From contig CADALT010000004.1 of assembly GCA_902788785.1 (NCBI GenBank), forward strand, positions 1 to 64,000: DNA of 64,000 nt, in the 5' to 3' direction. The stretch is from an uncultured Ruminococcus sp. (GTDB taxonomy: Bacteria > Bacillota > Clostridia > Oscillospirales > Ruminococcaceae). The notes beneath the pieces are model-generated. The model saw only the letters and a program-made list of their open reading frames with translations, did no database searches and was not told where the DNA came from. Made by a program: the position numbers and the translations under genes. Below are positions 1 to 8,859 of this stretch, piece after piece (the first letter of the stretch is position 1; the number at the start of each line of letters is the position of its first letter).

Positions 1-4
1 TACC

Positions 5-39
5 TTAACTATTCACTATTAGTTATTCATTATTCACTT
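5..39. repeat. AT-rich intergenic repeat, copy 1
   Basis: Read on the minus strand, this stretch carries AAGTGAATAATGAATA followed closely by AATAGTGAATAGTTAA. A second copy with the same two blocks lies at 27072-27113 after dapL. Both copies sit just 3' of a gene and near a terminator. The repeat has no coding potential and its family is not recognised. Confidence 0.6.
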
Positions 40-141
40 TTCATTTAGCAGCAGCACGCAACAGCTGTAGGTTTCAAATACTTCTTTATTGCTGCTGCGC
101 TTAAGATCCGCTGCCGTTTTTGTGTAATGTGTAAATATATT

Positions 142-167
142 AGCCCGACGATAAGTCGGGCTTTTTT
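142..167 (+). terminator. Intrinsic terminator
   Basis: AGCCCGAC and GTCGGGCT form a perfect 8-bp stem with a 5-nt loop, followed on the plus strand by six T. It lies 8 nt beyond the pyrG stop. The T-tract orientation suits a plus-strand transcript entering from the left edge. Pyrimidine gene transcription from the other side would meet the same hairpin with a weaker TAATATATTT tail, so it may work both ways. Confidence 0.75.
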
Positions 168-174
168 GACGTTA

Positions 175-1815
<1,641 letters not shown>

Positions 1816-1819
1816 TTAT

Positions 1820-1848
1820 ATGATAGCACATCAGGGCTTCACTAACAA
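1820..1848 (-). promoter_or_regulatory. Promoter of pyrG
   Basis: On the minus strand, TTGTTA (1843-1848) and TATCAT (1820-1825) are separated by 17 bp. Transcription would start about 35 nt before the pyrG ATG. Confidence 0.5.
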
Positions 1849-2027
1849 TAGGCAGGCGGTTTTTCCTCTGATTTTTCCTGTGTTTTTTGGTATTCGGACT
1901 TTTCCCGGGAAATATTTGTGACAGCTTTGTGTTCATCAGATGGCGGTAAATAGGGGATACTAACTCTTACTGTCCGAAAATTTGCACTGCCATTAGTTAT
2001 TTTTTATAAAAAGTGAGTATTTTGCTA

Positions 2028-2056
2028 TTGCAATTTTGACTAGAATGTGATATAAT
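2028..2056 (+). promoter_or_regulatory. Promoter of recG
   Basis: TTGCAA (2028-2033) and TATAAT (2051-2056) are separated by 17 bp and lie about 37 bp before the recG start. Confidence 0.6.
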
Positions 2057-2092
2057 ATATTTGGAATAATATGTTCGGAGGTCGGTAGACAA

Positions 2093-4129
2093 ATGCTTAA
2101 AGATCTGGCAAAGCCCGTGATGTATCTCAAAGGCGTGGGCGAAAAACGCAGTACGCTCTATGAGAAGCTGGACGTGCACACGGTCTACGACCTGCTGTAC
2201 CATTTCCCAAGATACTATATCGACCTGAACGACCCCATATCGCTGAAAGATGCACCGCTGAACGAACAGTGCGTGGTAAAGGCGAGGGTCGTGCGGAAAA
2301 TGAACCCTGCAAGGATAAGGCAGGGGCTGACGGTGTATAAGGTCATCATGACGGACGACACCGCAGATATAACCGTGGTGATATATAACGCAGGCTATAT
2401 GTATGACTCCATCGACCCCGAGGGCGAATATTACCTGGTGGGGAAGATAACGGGCAGCGGCATCAGGCGTGAGATGAATTCGCCCCAGATGTACAGCACA
2501 TCCGATGCGGATATGGTACAGCCCGTGTACAGGCTGACAGAGGGCATCACCCAGAAAATGCTGAGACTGAATATGCATAATGCCCTCGAAGTCTTCAACA
2601 GCTTTATCTATGAACCTGTGCCGAAGGATATCGTCAGGGAGAACGGGCTTTGTTCGCTGGGCTATGCGCTGCAAAACATACATTTTCCAACAGATATGCA
2701 TACCTGCGAGCTTGCCAAGCAAAGGCTGGTTTTCGATGAACTGCTGACACTGGCGCTGGGGATGCTGCTTATGAAGCGCCGCAGCCGTGAACGTGCGGGC
2801 TGTCCCATGGAAGATAAGGATATGAGCCCTTTCTATGAGGCGCTGCCCTTTGAACTGACAGGCGGACAGAAGAGTGCGATAGATGACTGCATAAAGGATA
2901 TGCATAACGATTTCCCCATGAACCGCCTGGTGCAGGGCGATGTGGGCTCGGGTAAGACCGCAGTGGCAGCGGGCGCAGCGTATTTTGCATACCTCAACGG
3001 CTGCCAGACCGCACTTATGGCTCCTACGGAGATACTGGCGACTCAGCATTACGAGACTATGAAAGCCTTTCTGGGACCTCTCGGCGTTGAGGTCGTGCTG
3101 CTGACGGGTTCCATGACTGCTAAAAAGAAAGCGTCGGTCAAGGAGAGTATCGCAAACGGCGAATGTGCGGTGGTGGTAGGTACCCATGCACTGGTACAGA
3201 CGACCACGGTGTTCAGTAAGCTGGGTCTGGTCATAACCGATGAACAGCACCGTTTCGGTGTTGAGCAGAGGGCGATGCTGGCAGGGAAGGGGGATAATCC
3301 CCATAAACTGGTAATGTCCGCCACACCTATCCCGAGGACGCTGGCGCTGATGATATACGGCGATCTGGATATCTCGGTGCTCAAAGAACTCCCCAGCGGC
3401 AGACAGCCTGTGGAGACCTATGCGGTCACGGGAAATCTCAGGGAACGTGCTTTCGGCTACGTAAAAAAGCATCTTGACGAGGGCAGGCAGGGCTATATAG
3501 TCTGCCCCATGATAGAGGAGAGCGACAGCGATCTGCAAGACGTTAAAAGCTACGCAAAACAGCTGCAAACAGGCTTTTTCAAGGACTACCGTGTGGGACT
3601 TCTCCACGGCAGGCTCGCTCCCGATAAAAAAGAAAAGATAATGAAGCAGTTCAAGGAACATAAGCTTGATCTGCTGGTGTCCACCACGGTGGTGGAGGTC
3701 GGTGTGGACGTGCCCAATGCGGCGATAATGCTCATTGAGAACTCCGACAGGTTCGGACTCTCGCAGCTGCATCAGCTCCGTGGACGAGTGGGCAGGGGAC
3801 AGTATAAGTCTACCTGCGTGCTGCTTACGGATAAGCCCACAGAAGCGGTGGTAAAGCGTTTGAAGATACTTTCTTCCACCAACGACGGATTTGTTATCTC
3901 TCAGGAAGACCTTAAAATAAGAGGTCCAGGAGATTTCTTCGGCAGCAGGCAGCACGGTCTGCCGAAACTGAAGATCGCTGATATGTCACAGGATATGGAG
4001 GTACTGGTCAAGGCACAGGAGGCGGCGAAAGCTTTGCTGGCAGCCGACCCCGAACTCACAGCACCAGAACATACGGGTCTGCATGAACTGGTCGAGAGAC
4101 TTTTTCAGCAAAATGTGGGCAGTGACTGA
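2093..4129 (+). CDS. recG: ATP-dependent DNA helicase RecG
   Basis: RecG remodels stalled replication forks and branched recombination intermediates. The 678-residue product has the family length. An N-terminal OB-fold wedge domain (about 1-230) precedes the superfamily 2 helicase core. Walker A is GDVGSGKTAVAA near residue 282, the DEQH box is ITDEQHRFG near 381, and motif VI is QLHQLRGRVGRG near 557. The C-terminal TRG-like region follows and contains RGPGDFFGSRQHG. The ATG is preceded by GGAGGTCGG. A small membrane protein gene follows 82 bp later on the same strand. Confidence 0.97.
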   Translation: MLKDLAKPVMYLKGVGEKRSTLYEKLDVHTVYDLLYHFPRYYIDLNDPISLKDAPLNEQCVVKARVVRKMNPARIRQGLTVYKVIMTDDTADITVVIYNAGYMYDSIDPEGEYYLVGKITGSGIRREMNSPQMYSTSDADMVQPVYRLTEGITQKMLRLNMHNALEVFNSFIYEPVPKDIVRENGLCSLGYALQNIHFPTDMHTCELAKQRLVFDELLTLALGMLLMKRRSRERAGCPMEDKDMSPFYEALPFELTGGQKSAIDDCIKDMHNDFPMNRLVQGDVGSGKTAVAAGAAYFAYLNGCQTALMAPTEILATQHYETMKAFLGPLGVEVVLLTGSMTAKKKASVKESIANGECAVVVGTHALVQTTTVFSKLGLVITDEQHRFGVEQRAMLAGKGDNPHKLVMSATPIPRTLALMIYGDLDISVLKELPSGRQPVETYAVTGNLRERAFGYVKKHLDEGRQGYIVCPMIEESDSDLQDVKSYAKQLQTGFFKDYRVGLLHGRLAPDKKEKIMKQFKEHKLDLLVSTTVVEVGVDVPNAAIMLIENSDRFGLSQLHQLRGRVGRGQYKSTCVLLTDKPTEAVVKRLKILSSTNDGFVISQEDLKIRGPGDFFGSRQHGLPKLKIADMSQDMEVLVKAQEAAKALLAADPELTAPEHTGLHELVERLFQQNVGSD

Positions 4130-4211
4130 CTTTGTACAAAATGAATAAATGTTTGTGTTAAAATAGTGAAATGTAAAGCAGATTTGCTTTGCGACAGGAG
4201 GTGATGCAACC

Positions 4212-4763
4212 ATGGGACAGACTGGTTTGGATCGGCTGGGCTTCATGGTCGGTTATACGTTTTCAAGATTGGGACTGCTGCTTTCACTGGCAGCTTTTGG
4301 AACATTTTTCGGTGCGGTACTGCTGCCCTCGGCGGCAAAGCTTCTGCCTGTCAGCATGGCTGAGGTCAGCCGTGTGATAGAGGGTCCCGTGTTTGCTCCG
4401 GCAGCAGGCATGGCAGTGGTCTGCATACTGCTGGTGATAGCCTTCCGTGAGGACGGCATCGGCGGTACGGTCTGCGATGACAGGAGCATCGTCATGATAC
4501 TCGGTGCGCTGATAACGGTGGGTATGATGTACCTTGCACCTGCGGTTTTACGTGACTATATCGGTCTTACCGAACTTGGCGAGATGCTTTTCGGAACGAT
4601 CTATTATACCGCAGGCTGGCTCAGCGGCACAGGTGCAGTGAGCTTCACGGTGGCAGTGCTGATCTCTGATCTGGTCATGCTGGGAGCATCTTTTGCGGCC
4701 TATGTCGTGTCATACAAAAGACATCTTGGCAGACGCTTCCTTGTGTGCGTGAGAGATAAGTGA
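4212..4763 (+). CDS. Uncharacterised membrane protein
   Basis: I do not recognise this 183-residue protein. Three to four hydrophobic segments suggest an integral membrane protein: about residues 18-45, 58-78, 96-118 and 142-168. The short polar C-terminus is basic (YKRHLGRRF). The start is well supported by GACAGGAGGTGATG just upstream of the ATG. It follows recG and precedes the pilus locus, but a 345-bp gap and a separate promoter divide it from pilC, so no pilus role can be claimed. No enzyme motif is visible. Confidence 0.75.
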   Translation: MGQTGLDRLGFMVGYTFSRLGLLLSLAAFGTFFGAVLLPSAAKLLPVSMAEVSRVIEGPVFAPAAGMAVVCILLVIAFREDGIGGTVCDDRSIVMILGALITVGMMYLAPAVLRDYIGLTELGEMLFGTIYYTAGWLSGTGAVSFTVAVLISDLVMLGASFAAYVVSYKRHLGRRFLVCVRDK

Positions 4764-5108
4764 CCGACTATCCGGTGCAACTTTGTGAGGGTCGCAGGAC
4801 AGTCACAGATGTGAGCCGCTAATGTTTCAAAAAACAGAATTTGTCACAATGAGTACAAAAATAATCCCAGTAAATTGTTAATAAGTTAAATTTTTATTTC
4901 TAATAGTATGTATTGACCAAAAAAATCATTATTATTTTGTGAATAAAATTGCAAAAAAATTTGCATTATCACTTGATAAAAAATCAAAAAAATGATATAA
5001 TGATAAAAATATGTTTTGTAGTCTAATCCCATGGTGGTGTGTCGATACACAGCTGAGTCAGAGGGCATAGGCAATGAAGCATTAAAATGGCGGAGGTGTA
5101 TCTACAGA
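4764..5108. other. Intergenic region and leader upstream of pilC
   Basis: The first 45 bp can fold imperfectly (GTGACCGACTATCC with GGACAGTCAC) without a T-tract. The next 150 bp are very AT-rich. The pilC promoter lies at 4973-5001, followed by a leader of about 100 nt. In that leader GATACAC (5044-5050) can pair with GTGTATC (5096-5102), which overlaps the ribosome binding site. I do not recognise a known riboswitch class. Confidence 0.5.
4973..5001 (+). promoter_or_regulatory. Promoter of the pilus operon (pilC)
   Basis: TTGATA (4973-4978) and TATAAT (4996-5001) are separated by 17 bp. The next recognisable terminator is after 14389, so this may drive pilC through the 703-aa pilin gene. 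Confidence 0.65.
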
Positions 5109-6305
5109 ATGAAAACTTTTAGCTACGTAGCTAAGGATACCACGGGTAAAACCATAAAAGGTACCTACGAGGCTGAAAATGAACAGGAACTGCTTGATAA
5201 GATATATGAGCAGGGCTTGTTCTGCGTAAGTTATAGTGAGGCGCTTGGCGGCGGTAAGAAGACCGCACATAAGTTCAAGACCGCAGAACTGGCTTACTGC
5301 AGCAGACAGCTGTCGGCAATGATGTCGTCGGGTCTGACGATCGTAAAAGCGCTTGACATCCTCTATAAAGAGGAAGAGAACAAGGGCGCTAAAGCAGTGT
5401 GGAAGGCTGTATACGAGGATGTACAGAAGGGCGAGAGCTTCTCGAACGCTCTGGACTCCAAGCGAGGCTGCTTCCCCGACTTCTTTATCTCGATGGTCGA
5501 TGCCGGCGAGATCTCGGGTTCACTGGATATCACGATGAAGAGACTCCAGGAATACTACGCAAACAGCAATAAGCTGAACAATAAAGTCAAGGGTGCTATG
5601 ATATATCCTTGCGTACTGATGGTACTGGTCATCGTACTGGTAATAGGCATGAGTGTATTCATCCTGCCTATATTCAGAAGTATGATGCCCGAAGACAGCC
5701 TGAATGCGCTGCAAAGAGCGCTGTTCGGATTCAGTGACTTCGTAATAAATAAATGGTACATACTGATAATAGCGGTGGTCTTCATAATAGGCGGTGTCTA
5801 TTATGCAATGAAGGTTGAATCGGTAAAGCTGAAGTTCGATTACTTTAAGATAAAGATGCCTTTGATCGGACCCCTGATGGTAAAGATCGCAGAGGGACGT
5901 TTTTCAAGAACACTTTCTTCTCTTTATTCCAGCGGTATCCCCATGGTCGATTGTCTTGAGAGATCTTCAAGGATCCTTAACAATTCATATATAGACCAGA
6001 TGTTCGTACAGGTGGTCGATGAAGTAAAGCAGGGTTCACCTATTTCCACAGCACTTTCCAAGACAGAGATATTCGAGGGTATGTTCTGCTCGATCATCTA
6101 TGTTGGTGAGGAATCCGGTGCGCTGGATGAGATCCTTGAAAAGACCGCAGACTTCTACGAGGAAGAAGCAGACTCCGCAGTCACAAGACTGGTAAGCCTG
6201 ATGGAACCTCTGATGATCATCATACTCGGTGTCGGCATAGGTCTCGTACTTGCCGCTATCTTCCCGATGCTCTACGGTGGTATTGCGGAAATGGAAAAGG
6301 AATAA
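5109..6305 (+). CDS. pilC: Type IV pilus inner-membrane platform protein PilC (GspF family)
   Basis: PilC is the membrane platform that couples the PilB and PilT motors to pilin polymerisation. The product of 398 residues matches the family. It starts with the typical FSYVAKDTTGKTIKGTYEA segment and has two GspF domains. The first is about 65-190 with a membrane segment near 170-195, and the second about 270-390 with a final membrane segment at 370-392 (IIILGVGIGLVLAAIFPML). I chose the ATG at 5109 because GGAGGTG precedes it; an in-frame ATG at 5031 has no ribosome binding site. It is the first gene of the pilus operon. Confidence 0.95.
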   Translation: MKTFSYVAKDTTGKTIKGTYEAENEQELLDKIYEQGLFCVSYSEALGGGKKTAHKFKTAELAYCSRQLSAMMSSGLTIVKALDILYKEEENKGAKAVWKAVYEDVQKGESFSNALDSKRGCFPDFFISMVDAGEISGSLDITMKRLQEYYANSNKLNNKVKGAMIYPCVLMVLVIVLVIGMSVFILPIFRSMMPEDSLNALQRALFGFSDFVINKWYILIIAVVFIIGGVYYAMKVESVKLKFDYFKIKMPLIGPLMVKIAEGRFSRTLSSLYSSGIPMVDCLERSSRILNNSYIDQMFVQVVDEVKQGSPISTALSKTEIFEGMFCSIIYVGEESGALDEILEKTADFYEEEADSAVTRLVSLMEPLMIIILGVGIGLVLAAIFPMLYGGIAEMEKE

Positions 6306-6360
6306 TATATGCCAAGGCTCTGAGCCTTGCATATATCATTGCCGCAGAAGCAGATGCGGC
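6305..6360 (+). other. Tandem hairpins between pilC and pilMN
   Basis: Positions 6305-6336 form a long stem (ATATATG-CCAAGGCT with AGCCTTG-CATATAT). A second hairpin, GCCGC/GCGGC, spans 6341-6360. Neither is followed by a T-run, so mRNA processing or differential stability is more likely than termination. Confidence 0.5.
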
Positions 6361-6400
6361 ACTAAAGAAGAAAAATTTTTATATTGAGGTGAAGGAATAA

Positions 6401-7918
6401 ATGCTATCATTCGATTTTTCCGATAGACAGATCAATATCGTAAAAGGCGATAATGCAGCAAACAAGATCCGTATCGACAATTCGATCACAGTCCAGGTTC
6501 CCGAGGACATGATCGTAAACGGTGAGGTAATACAGCTTTCGGGTCTGTCCGATCTGCTGCTGACATCGCTCAAAAGCGAACAGATGATGGACAGAGATGC
6601 TGTTGTAACATTCTCGTCCAGCAATATCGTATTCAAGGAGCTTATCGTTCCTAAGGCTAAGGGCAGCGAGTTCCTGCAGATGGTACAGAACCACATGAGC
6701 CAGGAAATGGGTATCTCAGATGAGTATGCTATCTCCTACACAGTTGTAGGCGAGGCAGGTCAGGATAACCCCGGCGCTGTTAAGGTACTGGCTACAGCTT
6801 GCCCCAGCTCAATAGTTGAAGGCTTCAGAAAGCTGTTCACAGTAATGAACATCAACCTCAGAAGCGTAAACATCGGCTGTAACTCGATCTCCAGAATAGT
6901 TCTGGCAGATAAGTCCAATGTGGATAAGATGCCTCTGCTGGTTTGCCAGCTGGACAATAACTTCCTGGGTCTTACACTGTTCGAGAATGGTCAGATGGCT
7001 TTCGCAAGATACGTACCGATCTCTCCCGATGAGTTCGATGCTGATGACTACGTTCTGGAAGCTCTGAATGAGAACATATTCAGAATGGAGCAGTTCAATA
7101 AGGCAAGAGGCGGCTCGGGTCTGGCAAACGTAGTTCTCTATGGTTTCATCGAGGACTATATGAAGATCGTTGACGCTCTGGATGGTCTGGATATAAAGGC
7201 TTCCGTACTTGGACTGCCTGCACAGATCACAGGTTATGAGAACTTTGAGTTCACCGTGTTTGCAAATGCTATCGGTGCTCTCTACAGAAGAAATAAGCAG
7301 ACAGAGAGGATAAACCTCCTGGAAGTTGACAGATCAACTTCCAAGGATCAGTCCGCAGGTATTTCTTCGATGCTGACAACAGCAGGTATACTTGCTGCTG
7401 CATCTGCTATACTGATCGCTGCTGCAACAGGCTTTATCCGTCTGAAAGCTGCAGCTATCGACAAGGAGACCGAAGGCGTTAAGCAGGAGTGCGAAGAGCT
7501 CCAGAAAATAGTTGATGCCAACCAGGTACTCCATAACAGAATGGATATCATCGTTAACTATACTAACTATGTTAAGACCGTTCAGCTCGATATCGATACT
7601 CAGCCTCTGCTCGCACAGGATAAGTACGATAAGATCGAAGGCGTTCTCAAGGATATGGATGCAACATACGAGAGCGCAGGCTTTGAGCTGAAGGACGGTA
7701 CATACACGATAAACAAGATCACAGTTAAGGAACAGGACGATGTTAAGAAACTCGTAGATGCCCTTACAGAACTTGATTGTGTGGCTTACGTTAATTACAC
7801 CGGCTACAGCGGCACGGGTGAAAAGGTCGAAGTTAACACAGGCGATAAGAAGGAAGAAAAGGACGATCCTGTTATTATCGACTCACTCGGTGTCATATTT
7901 ATGGAAGAAGGTGAATAA
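6401..7918 (+). CDS. pilM: PilM-PilN fusion, type IV pilus assembly
   Basis: In Gram-negative systems PilM is a cytoplasmic actin-like ATPase that binds the short N-terminus of the membrane protein PilN. Here both appear in one 505-residue chain. Residues 1-300 look like the PilM fold, starting with LSFDFSDRQINIVKG. Near residue 304 comes RINLLEVD, matching the INL motif of PilN. A single membrane helix follows (about 326-346), then a coiled coil (about 350-385) and a small extracellular ferredoxin-like domain. The next gene is pilO, as expected for a PilMNO complex. The start is supported by GAGGTGAAGGA. The fusion call is inference from domain order. Confidence 0.85.
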   Translation: MLSFDFSDRQINIVKGDNAANKIRIDNSITVQVPEDMIVNGEVIQLSGLSDLLLTSLKSEQMMDRDAVVTFSSSNIVFKELIVPKAKGSEFLQMVQNHMSQEMGISDEYAISYTVVGEAGQDNPGAVKVLATACPSSIVEGFRKLFTVMNINLRSVNIGCNSISRIVLADKSNVDKMPLLVCQLDNNFLGLTLFENGQMAFARYVPISPDEFDADDYVLEALNENIFRMEQFNKARGGSGLANVVLYGFIEDYMKIVDALDGLDIKASVLGLPAQITGYENFEFTVFANAIGALYRRNKQTERINLLEVDRSTSKDQSAGISSMLTTAGILAAASAILIAAATGFIRLKAAAIDKETEGVKQECEELQKIVDANQVLHNRMDIIVNYTNYVKTVQLDIDTQPLLAQDKYDKIEGVLKDMDATYESAGFELKDGTYTINKITVKEQDDVKKLVDALTELDCVAYVNYTGYSGTGEKVEVNTGDKKEEKDDPVIIDSLGVIFMEEGE

Positions 7919-7921
7919 TCA

Positions 7922-8755
7922 ATGAAGCTTAATTATCGTGATAGAATAATGTTAACTATCGTAATAGTAATACTGGTTTGGGCAGTAGGTATAATGTTCT
8001 TTATCAAGCCTTCTATCGAGGCTGTTCAGGATTCACAGGCAGCTCTTGATGATGCAAAGGCTCAGAGAGCTACTCTGCAGGCAAGAGTAGATGAGGACGC
8101 AGACCTTCCCGAGAGAATCGAGAAGGCATATAAGGAAGTTACCAAGATGACAGAGAGTTTCTATGATATTCAGGAGACTCAGGTAGCTACACAGAAGGTC
8201 GATGACCTGCTCCTCGATAACGAGCTGAAGAATCTGAATATGAATATCACAGACTACAGCGTTATGACTCTTAATCCTTATAAGTTCGTAAGCTCAAGAC
8301 CTAAGACTGAGATAGATAAGACTATTGAAGCTTACAAGAACAATGAGGCTATGGCCAAGGATGATGTGCTCGTAACTCCTACAAATGCAGAGGCTAATGT
8401 CGATGAAAATGGTGAAGTTACAGCAGCTCCCGCTCTTATCGGTTACTATAATATCGAATTTGAGTTTGAAGGCAAGCTTGATGACTTCGAGGCATTCTGC
8501 GAAAAGATGAAGAATGAAAACGAAGAAAAGACAATGTTCATCGGCGAGATGGATTATGAGTTTGTTAAGGAAGAGTCAAAGAGCAATGACGGTAAGGAAG
8601 AGGCTAAGCTTTCCGAAACAGATATAACCGGTAATATGACTCTTCAGATGATGGTAGTTGAGAAGCTGCCCGATCCTAATACTCTTGCAGAACCTACACC
8701 TGCTGATATTGCAGCAGCTTCTGACGAAGCTAAGGAATCTGCAGATTCTCAGTAA
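7922..8755 (+). CDS. pilO: PilO-like type IV pilus assembly protein
   Basis: This protein probably pairs with the PilN part of the preceding gene in the PilMNO alignment complex. It has 277 residues: a short cytoplasmic tail, one membrane helix (about 10-28), a heptad-like coiled coil (about 30-75), then a soluble domain to about 245. The acidic, alanine-rich tail is probably disordered. The architecture and position fit PilO although sequence identity within that family is low. The ATG lies 3 bp after the pilMN stop, with GAAGAAGGTG as ribosome binding site, so translation is likely coupled. Confidence 0.8.
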   Translation: MKLNYRDRIMLTIVIVILVWAVGIMFFIKPSIEAVQDSQAALDDAKAQRATLQARVDEDADLPERIEKAYKEVTKMTESFYDIQETQVATQKVDDLLLDNELKNLNMNITDYSVMTLNPYKFVSSRPKTEIDKTIEAYKNNEAMAKDDVLVTPTNAEANVDENGEVTAAPALIGYYNIEFEFEGKLDDFEAFCEKMKNENEEKTMFIGEMDYEFVKEESKSNDGKEEAKLSETDITGNMTLQMMVVEKLPDPNTLAEPTPADIAAASDEAKESADSQ

Positions 8756-8777
8756 GAGAATAATATCATGATAGTCC

Positions 8778-8809
8778 ATTTGGTAGGCGGATATTTCCGC
8801 CTGCCAAAT
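8778..8809 (+). other. Hairpin between pilO and the large PilX-like gene
   Basis: ATTTGGTAGGCGG and CCGCCTGCCAAAT form a 13-bp stem with one G-U pair and a 6-nt loop. No T-run follows, so it is not a canonical terminator. It may set the ratio between assembly and pilin transcripts. Confidence 0.5.
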
Positions 8810-8859
8810 AGTGCTATAAAATCGTTGGGAAAAATTTTGATTTGCGGAAGGTGGTAATT

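Noticed and set aside
1997..3955. A 652-codon open frame on the minus strand across recG
   Set aside because: It lies antisense to the well-conserved recG gene and its translation has no recognisable domain; it is a shadow of codon bias.
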